NCBI GenBank assembly: GCA_012520095.1
Contig: JAAYOV010000045.1
Span: 1-35,772 of the forward strand
Direction of reading: 5' to 3'
DNA: 35,772 bases
DNA from: Tissierellia bacterium
Lineage (GTDB): Bacteria; Bacillota; Clostridia; Peptostreptococcales; Acidaminobacteraceae
Shown here piece by piece: positions 7,093 through 15,706 of this stretch (the first letter of the stretch is position 1; each line of letters begins with the position of its first letter). The notes under the pieces are model-generated. The model made no database searches. It was not told the origin of the DNA and saw nothing but the letters and a program-made list of their open reading frames with translations. The translations under genes were made by a program, and so were the position numbers.

Positions 7093-10000
7093 GTTTTGCC
7101 CATCTGCATTTGCATACCGAATTTAGCCTTCTCGACGGCTTTGCCCGTATTGAGAAGGTGACAAAACGGGCTGCCGAGTTGGGAATGGAAGCCATTGCCA
7201 TTACAGATCACGGCACCATGTTTGGCGTTGTCGACTTTTATAAAGCGGCCAAAGCCAATGGAATTAAGCCGATCATAGGATGCGAAGTATATGTTGAGAG
7301 CGAAGATGCCAGGCGAAATTATCATCTGGTCCTTTTAGTAAAAAATGAAACAGGGTACAAAAATCTGATCCATCTGGTCTCGAGGAGCTTCGTCGACAAC
7401 TTTTATTATAAGCCGCGTGTGTCAAAAAAGATGTTTGAAGGCTACACCGAGGGACTTGTTGCGCTGTCGGCCTGCCTGCAGGGAGAAGTGAGCTCTCATC
7501 TTCTTGAAGGAAGGATGGAGTCGGCAAGAGCCGCCGCGAAGTGGTACAAAGATATGTTTCCCGATAATTTCTACTTGGAAATACAAGATCACGGCATGCC
7601 CGAGCAGCACAGAGTCAATCCGCTTCTTGCCCAAATATCGCAAGAGCTCTCTATACCGATGGTCGCGACAAATGATGTTCACTATGTCGACAGAGAAGAT
7701 GCCTCAGCCCACGATGTGCTCTTGTGCATCCAAACCGGAAAGACGCTTTCTGAGCCCGATCGCATGCGCTTTCCCACAGACCAGTTCTATTTAAAGAGCG
7801 AAGAGGAAATGGCTGCGCTTTTTATGGATTATCCGCAAGCCGTTGAAAACACGGGAAAAATTGCTCAAGAGTGCCATTTTGATTTTGTCTTCGGCGACAT
7901 ACATCTTCCGAGCTTTACACCGGAAGGAGGCGAATCGAGTCGGGATTATCTTCGCCGGCTCTCTCTTGAGGGGCTGAAGAAACGCTATGGCCAAAAATGG
8001 CAGATACATCTTCCGCGGCTTGAATATGAGCTCGAAGTGATCGAAGAGATGGGATATGAAGACTATTTTCTCATCGTCTGGGATTTTATTAAATTTGCAA
8101 AAGATGCGAACATTGCCGTGGGGCCCGGAAGAGGATCCGGTGGTGGATCTTTGGTTGCCTATGCTCTGAATATTACGACGGTTGATCCGATGAAATATGA
8201 ACTTCTCTTTGAGCGTTTTTTGAATCCGGAGAGGATCACCCTTCCCGACTTTGACATCGACTTTGAAGATGAGAGACGCCAAGAGGTGATCGATTATGTC
8301 TGTGAAAAATACGGAAAAGAAAATGTAGCGCAGATTATTACATTTGGAACACTGGGAGCCAGAGCTGCCGTCCGAGATGTAGGCAGAGTGCTCGGCATGC
8401 CTCTGTTTCAAGTCGACAAGGTAGCAAAGGCCATTCCGTTTTCTTTAAACATGACGCTTGATCGTGCGCTCGATGAGAGTCACAGATTAAAAGAACTTGC
8501 GCAAGAAGAAGACGTAGAACTGCTTCTTGACATGGCAAAAAAAGTCGAGGGAATACCGAGACACGCTTCTACCCACGCAGCAGGGGTGGTCATCAGCAAA
8601 GAGCCGGTAGAACATTATGTGCCTCTCTATCTGCAGGACAAGTCGATCAGCACGCAGTTTCCGATGGGGACGCTTGAAGAGCTTGGGCTTGTCAAGATGG
8701 ACTTCCTCGGGCTGAGGAATTTGACGATCATCAAGCACGCTGTAAAAAACATAGAAAGAGAACGGGGAATCAAGATAGATGTTGACCATCTGCCCCCTGA
8801 TGATGAGGCGACATTTGACCTTCTTGCTTCCGGCAATACGCTGGGCGTCTTTCAGTTGGAAAGCCCGGGGATGAGGAGTTTCTTTAAAGAGCTTCGTCCT
8901 CGCTGCATTGAGGATATCATCGCCGGTATCAGCCTCTATAGACCGGGACCGATGGAAAGTATTCCGACGTATCTTGCTAACCGGGCCAACCCTTCGCAAG
9001 TGCGATACGTTCATCCGAAGGTGAAAGACGTTTTAGGCGTCAGCGGAGGAGTCATTATATACCAGGAGCAAGTCATGCAGCTGGTTCGAGAGCTTGCCGG
9101 CTTCAGCTATGCTCGAAGTGATCTGGTGCGCAGGGCAATGAGCAAAAAAAACATGGATGTCATGACGCACGAAAGGGAAATATTTCTTTATGGTGACGGA
9201 AAGGAGATCCCCGGTGCCGTGGTGCTGGGTTTAAGTCAAGCTGATGCCCAGCAGATATTCGACTCAATGGTTGATTTTGCAAAGTATGCTTTTAATAAGT
9301 CTCATGCGGCAGGCTATGCAATCATTGCCTATCAGACGGCTTATCTGAAAGCCAATTATCCCTTGGAGTATATGGCGGCGCTTTTAAGCAGCGTTATGAA
9401 CACAACATCAAAATTGGCCGAGTATCTGGAGGATCTGCGCCAGCTGGGCATCCATATTCTCCCGCCTTGCATCAACGATTCGGCAGATGAATTTCAAGTG
9501 GAAGGCGATGAGCTCCGGTTCGGTCTGCGGGCTATAAAAAATGTCGGCGTCTCTTTGATTGCCGCCATAGAAAGAGGAAGGCAGGAGCGCCCGTATGCGA
9601 CGCTGGAGGATTTTTTACATCGGGTTGAAACGTCCCAGCTCAACAAACGGGCTGTCGAGTCCCTGATTAAAGCGGGAGCGCTTGATTGTCTGGGCGAGAC
9701 GAGGCGGAGTCTTTTGGCCAGATATGATTCGCAGATCGAAGGCGTACAGCGCTCATCGAGGACGAATGCCCCCGGACAGATTTCCCTCTTTGACGATATA
9801 ATAGAGCCTGTTTCTGTGCCGATGGAATTGGAAGAGTATGATGAAGAAACGCTCCTGTCAATGGAAAAGGAAGTGCTGGGCGTTTATCTTTCCGGCCATC
9901 CGATGACTCGCTTTTCCGACTTGCGCAGACAGCGCGCATTGATGACGTTTGCTGAAATATGCGAGCTCGATGAGAGAAGTGATGACAAGATGGTCGATGT

Positions 10001-10472
10001 CATGGCCATGCTAAAAAAGGTCACTCTAAAGACGACAAAAAAGGGAGATCCAATGGCCGTGCTTGAGCTCGAGGATGAATTTGAAACACTGGAGGCCATC
10101 GTGTTTCCATCACTATATAGAGAAGCTCGCGATCTCATAGAAGAAGAGAAGTATTTCCTATTGAAAGGAAGACTACAATTCAGAGAAGAGCAGGCGCCGA
10201 CGATTATCCTTTCTCGCATGGAATCACTCAGTCAGATTGAAAGTACGGCAGCATTGGAGAGGCTTTATATTAAGCTTGATGAGTGGCAAGATGAGTTGGT
10301 TGAGAGTCTCATGAGGCTCTTAAGAAAGCATCCCGGAGCCCATCAAGTTCTCCTGTTTGATGCATCCTGCCGACAGACGAGAAGAGTCAGAAATGCGAAA
10401 GTCGCCTTGAAAGCGGAACTCCTGGATGAGCTCAGGGCGCGCTTTGGCTCAGATGGGGTTGTCGTCCGCTGA
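7089..10472 (+). CDS. dnaE: DNA polymerase III alpha subunit (DnaE type)
   Basis: This 1127-aa replicative polymerase has the DnaE domain order: an N-terminal PHP domain (FAHLHLHTEFSLLDG, then ITDHGTMFG), the polymerase palm with GPGRGSGGGS and the catalytic-aspartate block PDFDIDFED at about residues 386-394, THAAGVVIS, a helix-hairpin-helix region, and an OB-fold nucleic-acid-binding domain from about 970 (VMAMLKKVTLKTTKKG). No DnaQ-like exonuclease is inserted, so it is DnaE and not PolC. Bacillota usually carry both, with DnaE extending primers before PolC takes over. The start overlaps the whiA stop (ATGA), giving an unusually tight whiA-dnaE coupling. The C-terminal RNAKVALKAELLDELRARFG fits the usual end of the protein. 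Confidence 0.97.
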   Translation: MSFAHLHLHTEFSLLDGFARIEKVTKRAAELGMEAIAITDHGTMFGVVDFYKAAKANGIKPIIGCEVYVESEDARRNYHLVLLVKNETGYKNLIHLVSRSFVDNFYYKPRVSKKMFEGYTEGLVALSACLQGEVSSHLLEGRMESARAAAKWYKDMFPDNFYLEIQDHGMPEQHRVNPLLAQISQELSIPMVATNDVHYVDREDASAHDVLLCIQTGKTLSEPDRMRFPTDQFYLKSEEEMAALFMDYPQAVENTGKIAQECHFDFVFGDIHLPSFTPEGGESSRDYLRRLSLEGLKKRYGQKWQIHLPRLEYELEVIEEMGYEDYFLIVWDFIKFAKDANIAVGPGRGSGGGSLVAYALNITTVDPMKYELLFERFLNPERITLPDFDIDFEDERRQEVIDYVCEKYGKENVAQIITFGTLGARAAVRDVGRVLGMPLFQVDKVAKAIPFSLNMTLDRALDESHRLKELAQEEDVELLLDMAKKVEGIPRHASTHAAGVVISKEPVEHYVPLYLQDKSISTQFPMGTLEELGLVKMDFLGLRNLTIIKHAVKNIERERGIKIDVDHLPPDDEATFDLLASGNTLGVFQLESPGMRSFFKELRPRCIEDIIAGISLYRPGPMESIPTYLANRANPSQVRYVHPKVKDVLGVSGGVIIYQEQVMQLVRELAGFSYARSDLVRRAMSKKNMDVMTHEREIFLYGDGKEIPGAVVLGLSQADAQQIFDSMVDFAKYAFNKSHAAGYAIIAYQTAYLKANYPLEYMAALLSSVMNTTSKLAEYLEDLRQLGIHILPPCINDSADEFQVEGDELRFGLRAIKNVGVSLIAAIERGRQERPYATLEDFLHRVETSQLNKRAVESLIKAGALDCLGETRRSLLARYDSQIEGVQRSSRTNAPGQISLFDDIIEPVSVPMELEEYDEETLLSMEKEVLGVYLSGHPMTRFSDLRRQRALMTFAEICELDERSDDKMVDVMAMLKKVTLKTTKKGDPMAVLELEDEFETLEAIVFPSLYREARDLIEEEKYFLLKGRLQFREEQAPTIILSRMESLSQIESTAALERLYIKLDEWQDELVESLMRLLRKHPGAHQVLLFDASCRQTRRVRNAKVALKAELLDELRARFGSDGVVVR

Positions 10473-10484
10473 TCAAATAAAAAA

Positions 10485-10567
10485 GAAGAAACCGGGATCG
10501 AGTGTTTGGAGTCTTTAATCAGGATGTGGTCCTGTGGCAAATGCATAAGCCGCAGGATCGTTTCTTC
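10485..10567 (+). other. Foldable RNA segment between dnaE and pfkA
   Basis: An outer stem can form between GAAGAAAC (10485-10492) plus GATC (10496-10499) and GATC (10556-10559) plus GTTTCTTC (10560-10567), with a 3-base bulge. Inside it, TCCTGTGGC (10530-10538) pairs with GCCGCAGGA (10549-10557) with one G-T pair; the two stems share a few bases at the end. No T-run follows, so it is not a standard terminator. It could be a 3' stability or processing element of dnaE mRNA. I do not recognise it as a known RNA family. Confidence 0.4.
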
Positions 10568-10580
10568 CCAAGGTACTTTG

Positions 10581-10636
10581 TTTAGATGTAGAGTTAATGA
10601 GAATATAATGTGCATCTCCCATTTGGCGGGTATAAT
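10581..10636 (+). promoter_or_regulatory. pfkA: Promoter region of pfkA-pyk with two possible -10 elements
   Basis: Two exact TATAAT hexamers occur at 10604-10609 and 10631-10636. The first has TTTAGA (10581-10586) at a 17-base spacing as a weak -35. The second, closer to the gene, lacks a good -35. A near-palindrome, CAAGGTACTTTG, lies at 10569-10580 just upstream and could be an operator. Glycolytic genes would therefore be transcribed separately from dnaE. Confidence 0.55.
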
Positions 10637-10658
10637 GGGAACGTGAAGGAGGAAGCAA

Positions 10659-11618
10659 GTGAAACGAATAGGCATACTGACAAGCGGAGGAGATGCGCCC
10701 GGCATGAATGCAGCCATTCGCGCGGTGGTACGCACCGCTGTTTATCACGGTTACGAAGTGATGGGTATAGAGAGAGGATACTGCGGGATTCTTGAAGATT
10801 GGATGACCCCTATGAATTCCCGCAGTGTAAGCGAAATCCTTCAAAAGGGAGGCACGATCTTAAAAACGGCTCGATGCGACGCCTTTAATTCAAAAGAAGG
10901 CATACAAAAGGCAGTGGAAGTGATTCAAAAAAGAGAAATCGATGCCATAGTCGTCATCGGCGGCGACGGTTCTTTTCGAGGAGCAGAAGATCTTCACAAG
11001 GCAGGCATTCCCACTATTGCCATACCGGGCACGATAGACAACGACTTAGGGTATACGGATCTTACAATTGGATTTGACACGGCAATAACGACGGTCATGG
11101 AGTCTGTATCCAAGCTGCGCGACACGTCTTCTTCGCATGAGAGGATGTTTGTGGTGGAGGTCATGGGCCGAAATTGCGGTGACATTGCTTTGTTTGCGGG
11201 CGTCATCAGCGGAGCGGAGGAGGTCATCGTGCCGGAGATTCCGTTTTCGCTGCCGGAGATCGCTCACCGTGTAAAAAGAGGCATGAGCGGAGGAAAATCC
11301 CACTATATCATACTTGTCGCCGAAGGAGCCACCGACCCTTATATATTTACAAAAGAACTGGAAGAATTGACACAGATACATACGCGCCTTGCCGTTATCG
11401 GTCATCTACAGCGCGGAGGATCTCCTACAGCAACGGATCGACTCCTCGCTACACAGATGGGAGCGAGGGCGGTCGATGAACTTTGCAAGGGGCGATCGGG
11501 AGTTGCGATCGGTCTTCAAGGCCATACATTGACGGCAAAGTCGATTTCTGAGGCGCTTGCTGTCAGAGATACGCTGAATATGGAGCTCTATCGCCTTGCT
11601 GAGATCTTGGCGCGTTGA
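10659..11618 (+). CDS. pfkA: ATP-dependent 6-phosphofructokinase
   Basis: This 319-aa protein has the standard length of bacterial PfkA, which phosphorylates fructose 6-phosphate to the 1,6-bisphosphate. Motifs are the ATP-binding GILTSGGDAPGMN (residues 5-17), GGDGS at 101-105 (the ATP-type glycine; PPi enzymes differ there), and the catalytic PGTIDND at 123-129 with Asp127. RMFVVEVMGRNCG follows as the substrate loop. GTG at 10659 is chosen because AAGGAGG ends 6 bases upstream. The pyk gene follows after a 10-base gap, a classic pfkA-pyk pair, and both probably share the promoter at 10581-10636. Confidence 0.96.
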   Translation: MKRIGILTSGGDAPGMNAAIRAVVRTAVYHGYEVMGIERGYCGILEDWMTPMNSRSVSEILQKGGTILKTARCDAFNSKEGIQKAVEVIQKREIDAIVVIGGDGSFRGAEDLHKAGIPTIAIPGTIDNDLGYTDLTIGFDTAITTVMESVSKLRDTSSSHERMFVVEVMGRNCGDIALFAGVISGAEEVIVPEIPFSLPEIAHRVKRGMSGGKSHYIILVAEGATDPYIFTKELEELTQIHTRLAVIGHLQRGGSPTATDRLLATQMGARAVDELCKGRSGVAIGLQGHTLTAKSISEALAVRDTLNMELYRLAEILAR

Positions 11619-11628
11619 GGAGGTTATA

Positions 11629-13362
11629 TTGAGAAAGACAAAAATTGTCTGTACGCTGGGACCCTCCAGCGAGGACAGAGATACGATTCGGGAGATGATC
11701 CTTGCCGGAATGGATGTTGCTCGGCTCAATTTCAGTCACGGCACTCACGATGATCATCGTGCGAAGATAGATATTATAAAGGAGTTGAGGGAGGAACTGG
11801 ATCTTCCTGTCGCCATTCTATTAGATACAAAGGGGCCTGAGATTCGCCTTGGAATGATCGAGCCCGGGAGCGTTCTTCATGAGGGCGACCAGTTTATTCT
11901 CTCACCTCGTTCTGCGGTTGGAAATGCCCATTGCGCATCGATCACGTATGCGGACCTATACAAGGATATCCGGCTAGGCGATCGCATTCTAATTGACGAT
12001 GGACTGATCAGTCTTCAAGTGACCTCCATTGAGGGAGAGGATATTTTTACCCGTGTTGAGCACGGAGGGGAGCTGAAAAGTCAGAAAGGGCTCAATATTC
12101 CGGGTGCGAGGATCTCTCTGCCTCCGCTGACAGATAGAGATCTGGATGATCTGCGCTTTGGGGTGGGGCAAGAAGTCGACTTTATCGCAGCTTCGTTTAT
12201 TCGCACGGCCCAGGATGTACTCGAAATCAGAAAGGTGCTTGAAAGTCTCGGTGATCCGAATGTGCAGATCATTGCAAAGATTGAAAATCGCCAAGGATAT
12301 GAAAACCTGGGGAGCATCCTACAAGTCGCTGACGGCATCATGGTTGCCAGGGGAGATCTCGGAGTTGAAATACCGATCGAAGAGATTCCCGCGGCTCAAA
12401 AAGCGATGATAAGACAGAGCAATTGCGCTGCAAAACCCGTTATCACGGCAACACAGATGCTTGAATCCATGGTGCGAAACCCTCTGCCTACTCGCGCCGA
12501 AACCACCGACGTAGCCAATGCGATCTATGACGGAACAGACGCTGTCATGTTGAGTGCAGAAAGCGCCGCCGGGAAATACCCGCTCGAGTCTGTGCGTATG
12601 CTGGCTTCTATTGCTCGCGTGACGGAGGACACCCTCAAAGGCGGTCATCCTCTGCGCTTCCCTGAACAGGTTCATGATTCGGTAACCCTTGCCGTGTCGG
12701 AAGCAACGGTAGAAACGGCGCATAAATTGGGGGCCGTCGCTGTGCTGACACCGACGACTTCCGGATTTACGGCAAGAAAGATAGCCATGTATCGTCCTGA
12801 TTGTCCGATATATGCGGCCACTACGGATGAGCGTGTGCGAAGACGCTTAAATCTTGTGCGGGGCGTGAAGTCACTGATGATGAAAGAGGTGGTCGGAACG
12901 GACGCGCTATATAAAGAGTTGGTAAGAACGACCATGGAATCGGGGCTCATAAACATGGGCGATCTCGTCGTGTTGACGGCCGGCATCCCCACGGGAGTTT
13001 CCGGGTCGACGAACCTCATGAAAGTTCATGTCGTAGGAGAAGTGCTCCTCAAAGGAAGAGGAATCGGAGGGGAAAGCGTTTGCGGGATGCTGCAAAGAAG
13101 TGATGAGGATTTTGAAGAAGGAAGCATTCTCCTCATGGAAGAGGCAACCGAGGAAATTCCGCCTGCCCTCGAACGCTGCTCAGCCCTAATCACACGAGCC
13201 GGGTGCTTTCCCGCCAAGGCAGTGCAGCGCGCTGTCACAATGGGAGTTCCCGTAATCATGGATGTCGCATTTACTGAGGAATTGATTTCGGGAAAGTATT
13301 TTGAGGTAGACCCGAGAAAAGGGCTTATCTTCTCTGCTACCGTAAAACCGAGAGAAGAGTAA
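11629..13362 (+). CDS. pyk: Pyruvate kinase with degenerate C-terminal mobile domain
   Basis: Pyruvate kinase makes pyruvate and ATP from PEP. The 577-aa protein starts with RKTKIVCTLGPSS, has LNFSHG, LLDTKGPEIR, AKIENRQG, MVARGDLGVE and ATQMLESM in order, with SAESAAGKYP where many have SGETAAGKYP. TTG 11629 is the best start: GAGGAGG precedes it at 11617-11623 and the protein then begins like its homologues; an in-frame upstream start would lie inside pfkA. Residues from about 490 resemble the extra PEP-utiliser mobile domain of Bacillus pyruvate kinases, but the usual GGLTSHAA is replaced by AGCFPAKA, so the phosphohistidine position is absent. A weak hairpin (13355-13376) overlaps the stop codon and may be an inefficient terminator. 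Confidence 0.95.
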   Translation: MRKTKIVCTLGPSSEDRDTIREMILAGMDVARLNFSHGTHDDHRAKIDIIKELREELDLPVAILLDTKGPEIRLGMIEPGSVLHEGDQFILSPRSAVGNAHCASITYADLYKDIRLGDRILIDDGLISLQVTSIEGEDIFTRVEHGGELKSQKGLNIPGARISLPPLTDRDLDDLRFGVGQEVDFIAASFIRTAQDVLEIRKVLESLGDPNVQIIAKIENRQGYENLGSILQVADGIMVARGDLGVEIPIEEIPAAQKAMIRQSNCAAKPVITATQMLESMVRNPLPTRAETTDVANAIYDGTDAVMLSAESAAGKYPLESVRMLASIARVTEDTLKGGHPLRFPEQVHDSVTLAVSEATVETAHKLGAVAVLTPTTSGFTARKIAMYRPDCPIYAATTDERVRRRLNLVRGVKSLMMKEVVGTDALYKELVRTTMESGLINMGDLVVLTAGIPTGVSGSTNLMKVHVVGEVLLKGRGIGGESVCGMLQRSDEDFEEGSILLMEEATEEIPPALERCSALITRAGCFPAKAVQRAVTMGVPVIMDVAFTEELISGKYFEVDPRKGLIFSATVKPREE

Positions 13363-13382
13363 AAGAAAAGACTCTTTCAACC

Positions 13383-13398
13383 GTGACATCTTTGTCAC
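13383..13398. repeat. Inverted repeat GTGACA-N4-TGTCAC
   Basis: A perfect 6-bp inverted repeat with a 4-base centre lies in the pyk-transporter spacer, 70 bases upstream of the transporter promoter -35. No T-run follows, so it is better read as a possible operator than as a terminator. Its GTGAC-N6-GTCAC layout resembles sites of CRP/FNR-family regulators, but that is inference only. Confidence 0.35.
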
Positions 13399-13467
13399 CA
13401 ATGAAGGAGAGTTGTAAAAAGCTTGAAAAATGAAGTGTTTTGCCGATTGTGATTCCGGCTGGTTTTC

Positions 13468-13509
13468 TTGTATGCGAACTTGAATTGTGCTATTATCAAG
13501 GATAATAGC
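13468..13509 (+). promoter_or_regulatory. Promoter of the ABC transporter operon with overlapping 21-bp operator-like palindrome
   Basis: TTGTAT (13468-13473) and TATTAT (13491-13496) are spaced by exactly 17 bases. The -10 lies inside a perfect inverted repeat with arms GCTATTATC (13489-13497) and GATAATAGC (13501-13509) separated by AAG. A protein bound there would cover the -10 and the start point, so repression is the natural reading. The arms resemble Fur/PerR-type half sites in composition but their order is different, so I do not assign a regulator. Confidence 0.55.
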
Positions 13510-13559
13510 GACTAGTTAAATGACTATTTTTGCGCTATTTGAAGAGATACAAGGGGAAA

Positions 13560-15563
13560 ATGAATAAGAAACGGATTTGGGCATTGCAATTGCAGTTATT
13601 GACGTTGGTGCTGGTGCTCAGCGGATGCATACCGGCATCATTGTTGAGCCAATATCCGGAAACGGACATGATGCCTGAAGAGGTCCATTTTGAAAGAACC
13701 CCTGCCATCATTTCTGCGGAGGAGACGTCCGTTGACGAGAAGAATCTCAAGCAGTTGATCGTCGGCATCAGCACAGAGCCCACCGGCGACTTTGCAACAC
13801 CTTATTGGCAGAACAATGCGACGGACAATCTGATCAACAGCTTACTTACCGGTTATTCAACCTATGACATTTCGCGTACCGGAGAATATGTGCTCAACAC
13901 CACTGCTGTCGAAGAGGCTGTTATTACAGAAAATGACGATGGCTCCAAGACATACCGGTTTACGCTGAAGGAAGGTCTTACGTATAATGACGGAACACCT
14001 ATTGCGGCAAAAGATTATGTTGCTACCGCATTGTTGTGGAGTTCCAATCAGATTGCAGCCTTTGGAGGCAAGCCCGATGCAGGCATGCGTCTTGTCGGAT
14101 TTGAAGATTTTCGAGACGGGAAAACCAATGTCTTCCGAGGGGTCCGTCTCCTCGATGAGATGGTGTTTTCTTTTACCATAGCCAATGAGTTTGTTCCTTA
14201 TTTTTATGAGCTTGCGGATGTTTCTTTTGCGCCTACTTCTCTTGAGTTTTGGTTGGGAGAAGGAATGGCTGATGTTGCCGATGATGGTGAGGGAGCGTAT
14301 TTTACCGGTGAATTTGCCGAATTGAGAGCTCCCGGGGAAGGCGATGATCCGAGTTCGGATGCGTTTCAACGTTTCAATGAAATAAAAGGATATGTCCTGA
14401 AGCAGAGGAATGTCACACCGCGCGTGACATCAGGCCCCTACCAAGCTGTCAGCTTTGATGCTGCGACGAAGACCACTGTGATCACTTTAAATGACAAATT
14501 TCTCGGGAACTTTGAAGGTCAGAGAGGTAGCATTCAAGACCTTGTATTTAAAAAAGTAGAAGATGACACACAGTTCGATGAATTGCGCACAGGCACCGTC
14601 GATCTTTTGAGCAATCTCGGCGGCGGAGATGAAATCAACGCAGGCATGGACGTAGTGGAAGAAGATGAAGTGAAAATTGACTTCATCTCCTATCCGCGAG
14701 CGGGCTATGGAAAACTCATGTTTATCTGTGACTTCGGCCCTACACAGTTTATTGAAGTCCGCCAGGCCGTCGCCCATCTTTTGGATCGCGATGATTTTGC
14801 AGCGACCTTCACAGGCGGATATGGATCCGTCGTAAACGGACCTTATGGAGAAGGCCAGTGGTTGTATAAAGAGTCGAAAGCGGAACTCGACAGCAAGCTC
14901 AATAATTACAGCTATTCGTTTGATACGGCTATTACGCTGCTTGAACAGGCGGGATTTACCAAGAACGCCGATGGGTCGGAATACAATGGATCCGGTCTTC
15001 GCTATCGCGAGATGGAAGACGGCACGCTGATGCCTCTGATCCTCAATTGGCTCTCCACCGAAAAAAATCCTGTATCGGATCTTCTTGTGTCAAAGCTGCA
15101 AAACAGCAGGGACGTCGCCAAAGCCGGCATCCGGATTGTTCAGGATCAGGTTGATTTTACGGAGCTGCTCAACTGGATGTATCGCGATACATCACAAGGG
15201 GAACAGTATGGAGTTCCTACATACCACATGATGAACCTTGCTACGAACTTCTCTTTCAGCTACACCCCTGCCTATGAGTGGACGCTTGATGACAACCTAA
15301 TTGCACAAGGGTACAACCCCAATAGACTGAAAGATCAGCAACTTTACGAACTCTCCAGAAATTATTCGCTTGTCGATCCTACTGATGCGGAAGCATTTCG
15401 ACAGGGTTGGGTAGAATATATCGTCCGATGGAATGAGCTATTGCCGGAAGTACCGCTGTATTCGAGTGAATATCACTCGTTCTTCAATGCAAAACTCAAA
15501 AACTTTGTCGTTGACGACACCCTTGGTCTGGAAATAGCTCTTCTTTATGCTACGTTGGAGTAA
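13560..15563 (+). CDS. Peptide/solute-binding lipoprotein of ABC transporter (SBP family 5)
   Basis: This 667-aa protein is the extracytoplasmic binding component of the transporter encoded next. It begins with a basic N-terminus and hydrophobic stretch ending in the lipobox LSGC (Cys23), so it is anchored to the outer face of the membrane. ATG 13560 is chosen because it puts the signal peptide at the N-terminus and AAGGGG precedes it; an upstream TTG adds ten residues without a site. Family-5 features include the early LIVGISTEPTGDFATPYWQN, TYRFTLKEGLTYNDGTPIAAKDYV and the FMICDFG-like mid segment leading to VRQAVAHLLDRDDF. It is about 120 residues longer than typical OppA. Oligopeptides are the likely ligands, but the sequence does not show specificity. 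Confidence 0.88.
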   Translation: MNKKRIWALQLQLLTLVLVLSGCIPASLLSQYPETDMMPEEVHFERTPAIISAEETSVDEKNLKQLIVGISTEPTGDFATPYWQNNATDNLINSLLTGYSTYDISRTGEYVLNTTAVEEAVITENDDGSKTYRFTLKEGLTYNDGTPIAAKDYVATALLWSSNQIAAFGGKPDAGMRLVGFEDFRDGKTNVFRGVRLLDEMVFSFTIANEFVPYFYELADVSFAPTSLEFWLGEGMADVADDGEGAYFTGEFAELRAPGEGDDPSSDAFQRFNEIKGYVLKQRNVTPRVTSGPYQAVSFDAATKTTVITLNDKFLGNFEGQRGSIQDLVFKKVEDDTQFDELRTGTVDLLSNLGGGDEINAGMDVVEEDEVKIDFISYPRAGYGKLMFICDFGPTQFIEVRQAVAHLLDRDDFAATFTGGYGSVVNGPYGEGQWLYKESKAELDSKLNNYSYSFDTAITLLEQAGFTKNADGSEYNGSGLRYREMEDGTLMPLILNWLSTEKNPVSDLLVSKLQNSRDVAKAGIRIVQDQVDFTELLNWMYRDTSQGEQYGVPTYHMMNLATNFSFSYTPAYEWTLDDNLIAQGYNPNRLKDQQLYELSRNYSLVDPTDAEAFRQGWVEYIVRWNELLPEVPLYSSEYHSFFNAKLKNFVVDDTLGLEIALLYATLE

Positions 15564-15590
15564 GGTAGAGAGGCTTCTTGTCTGATATAT

Positions 15591-15627
15591 CCGAAAATGG
15601 GGCGCAAAGCCCCATTCGTGGATTCGG
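15591..15627 (+). other. Intercistronic hairpin without T-run (mRNA stabiliser or attenuator)
   Basis: AATGGGGC (15596-15603) and GCCCCATT (15609-15616) form a perfect 8-bp stem with a GCAAA loop. Outer CCGAA (15591-15595) can pair with TTCGG (15623-15627) across a bulge. No T-run follows. Such hairpins after a binding-protein gene commonly protect its mRNA so that it is made in excess of the membrane and ATPase subunits. Confidence 0.65.
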
Positions 15628-15706
15628 GAGCAATTTAAGTCATAAATGTATTATTTATTTAAATAGGGAAGTATCCTTCACATATTCGGCGAAGGTGAGT
15701 AGAAAG

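Noticed and set aside
13355..13376. Strong terminator after pyk
   Set aside because: The stem has only six AT-rich pairs, a ten-base A-rich loop and only TTTC after it; at most a weak terminator.
15578..15706. 43-residue N-terminal extension of the OppB-type permease from TTG 15578
   Set aside because: It starts before the intercistronic hairpin, is not hydrophobic or family-like, and ATG 15707 has a good ribosome site.
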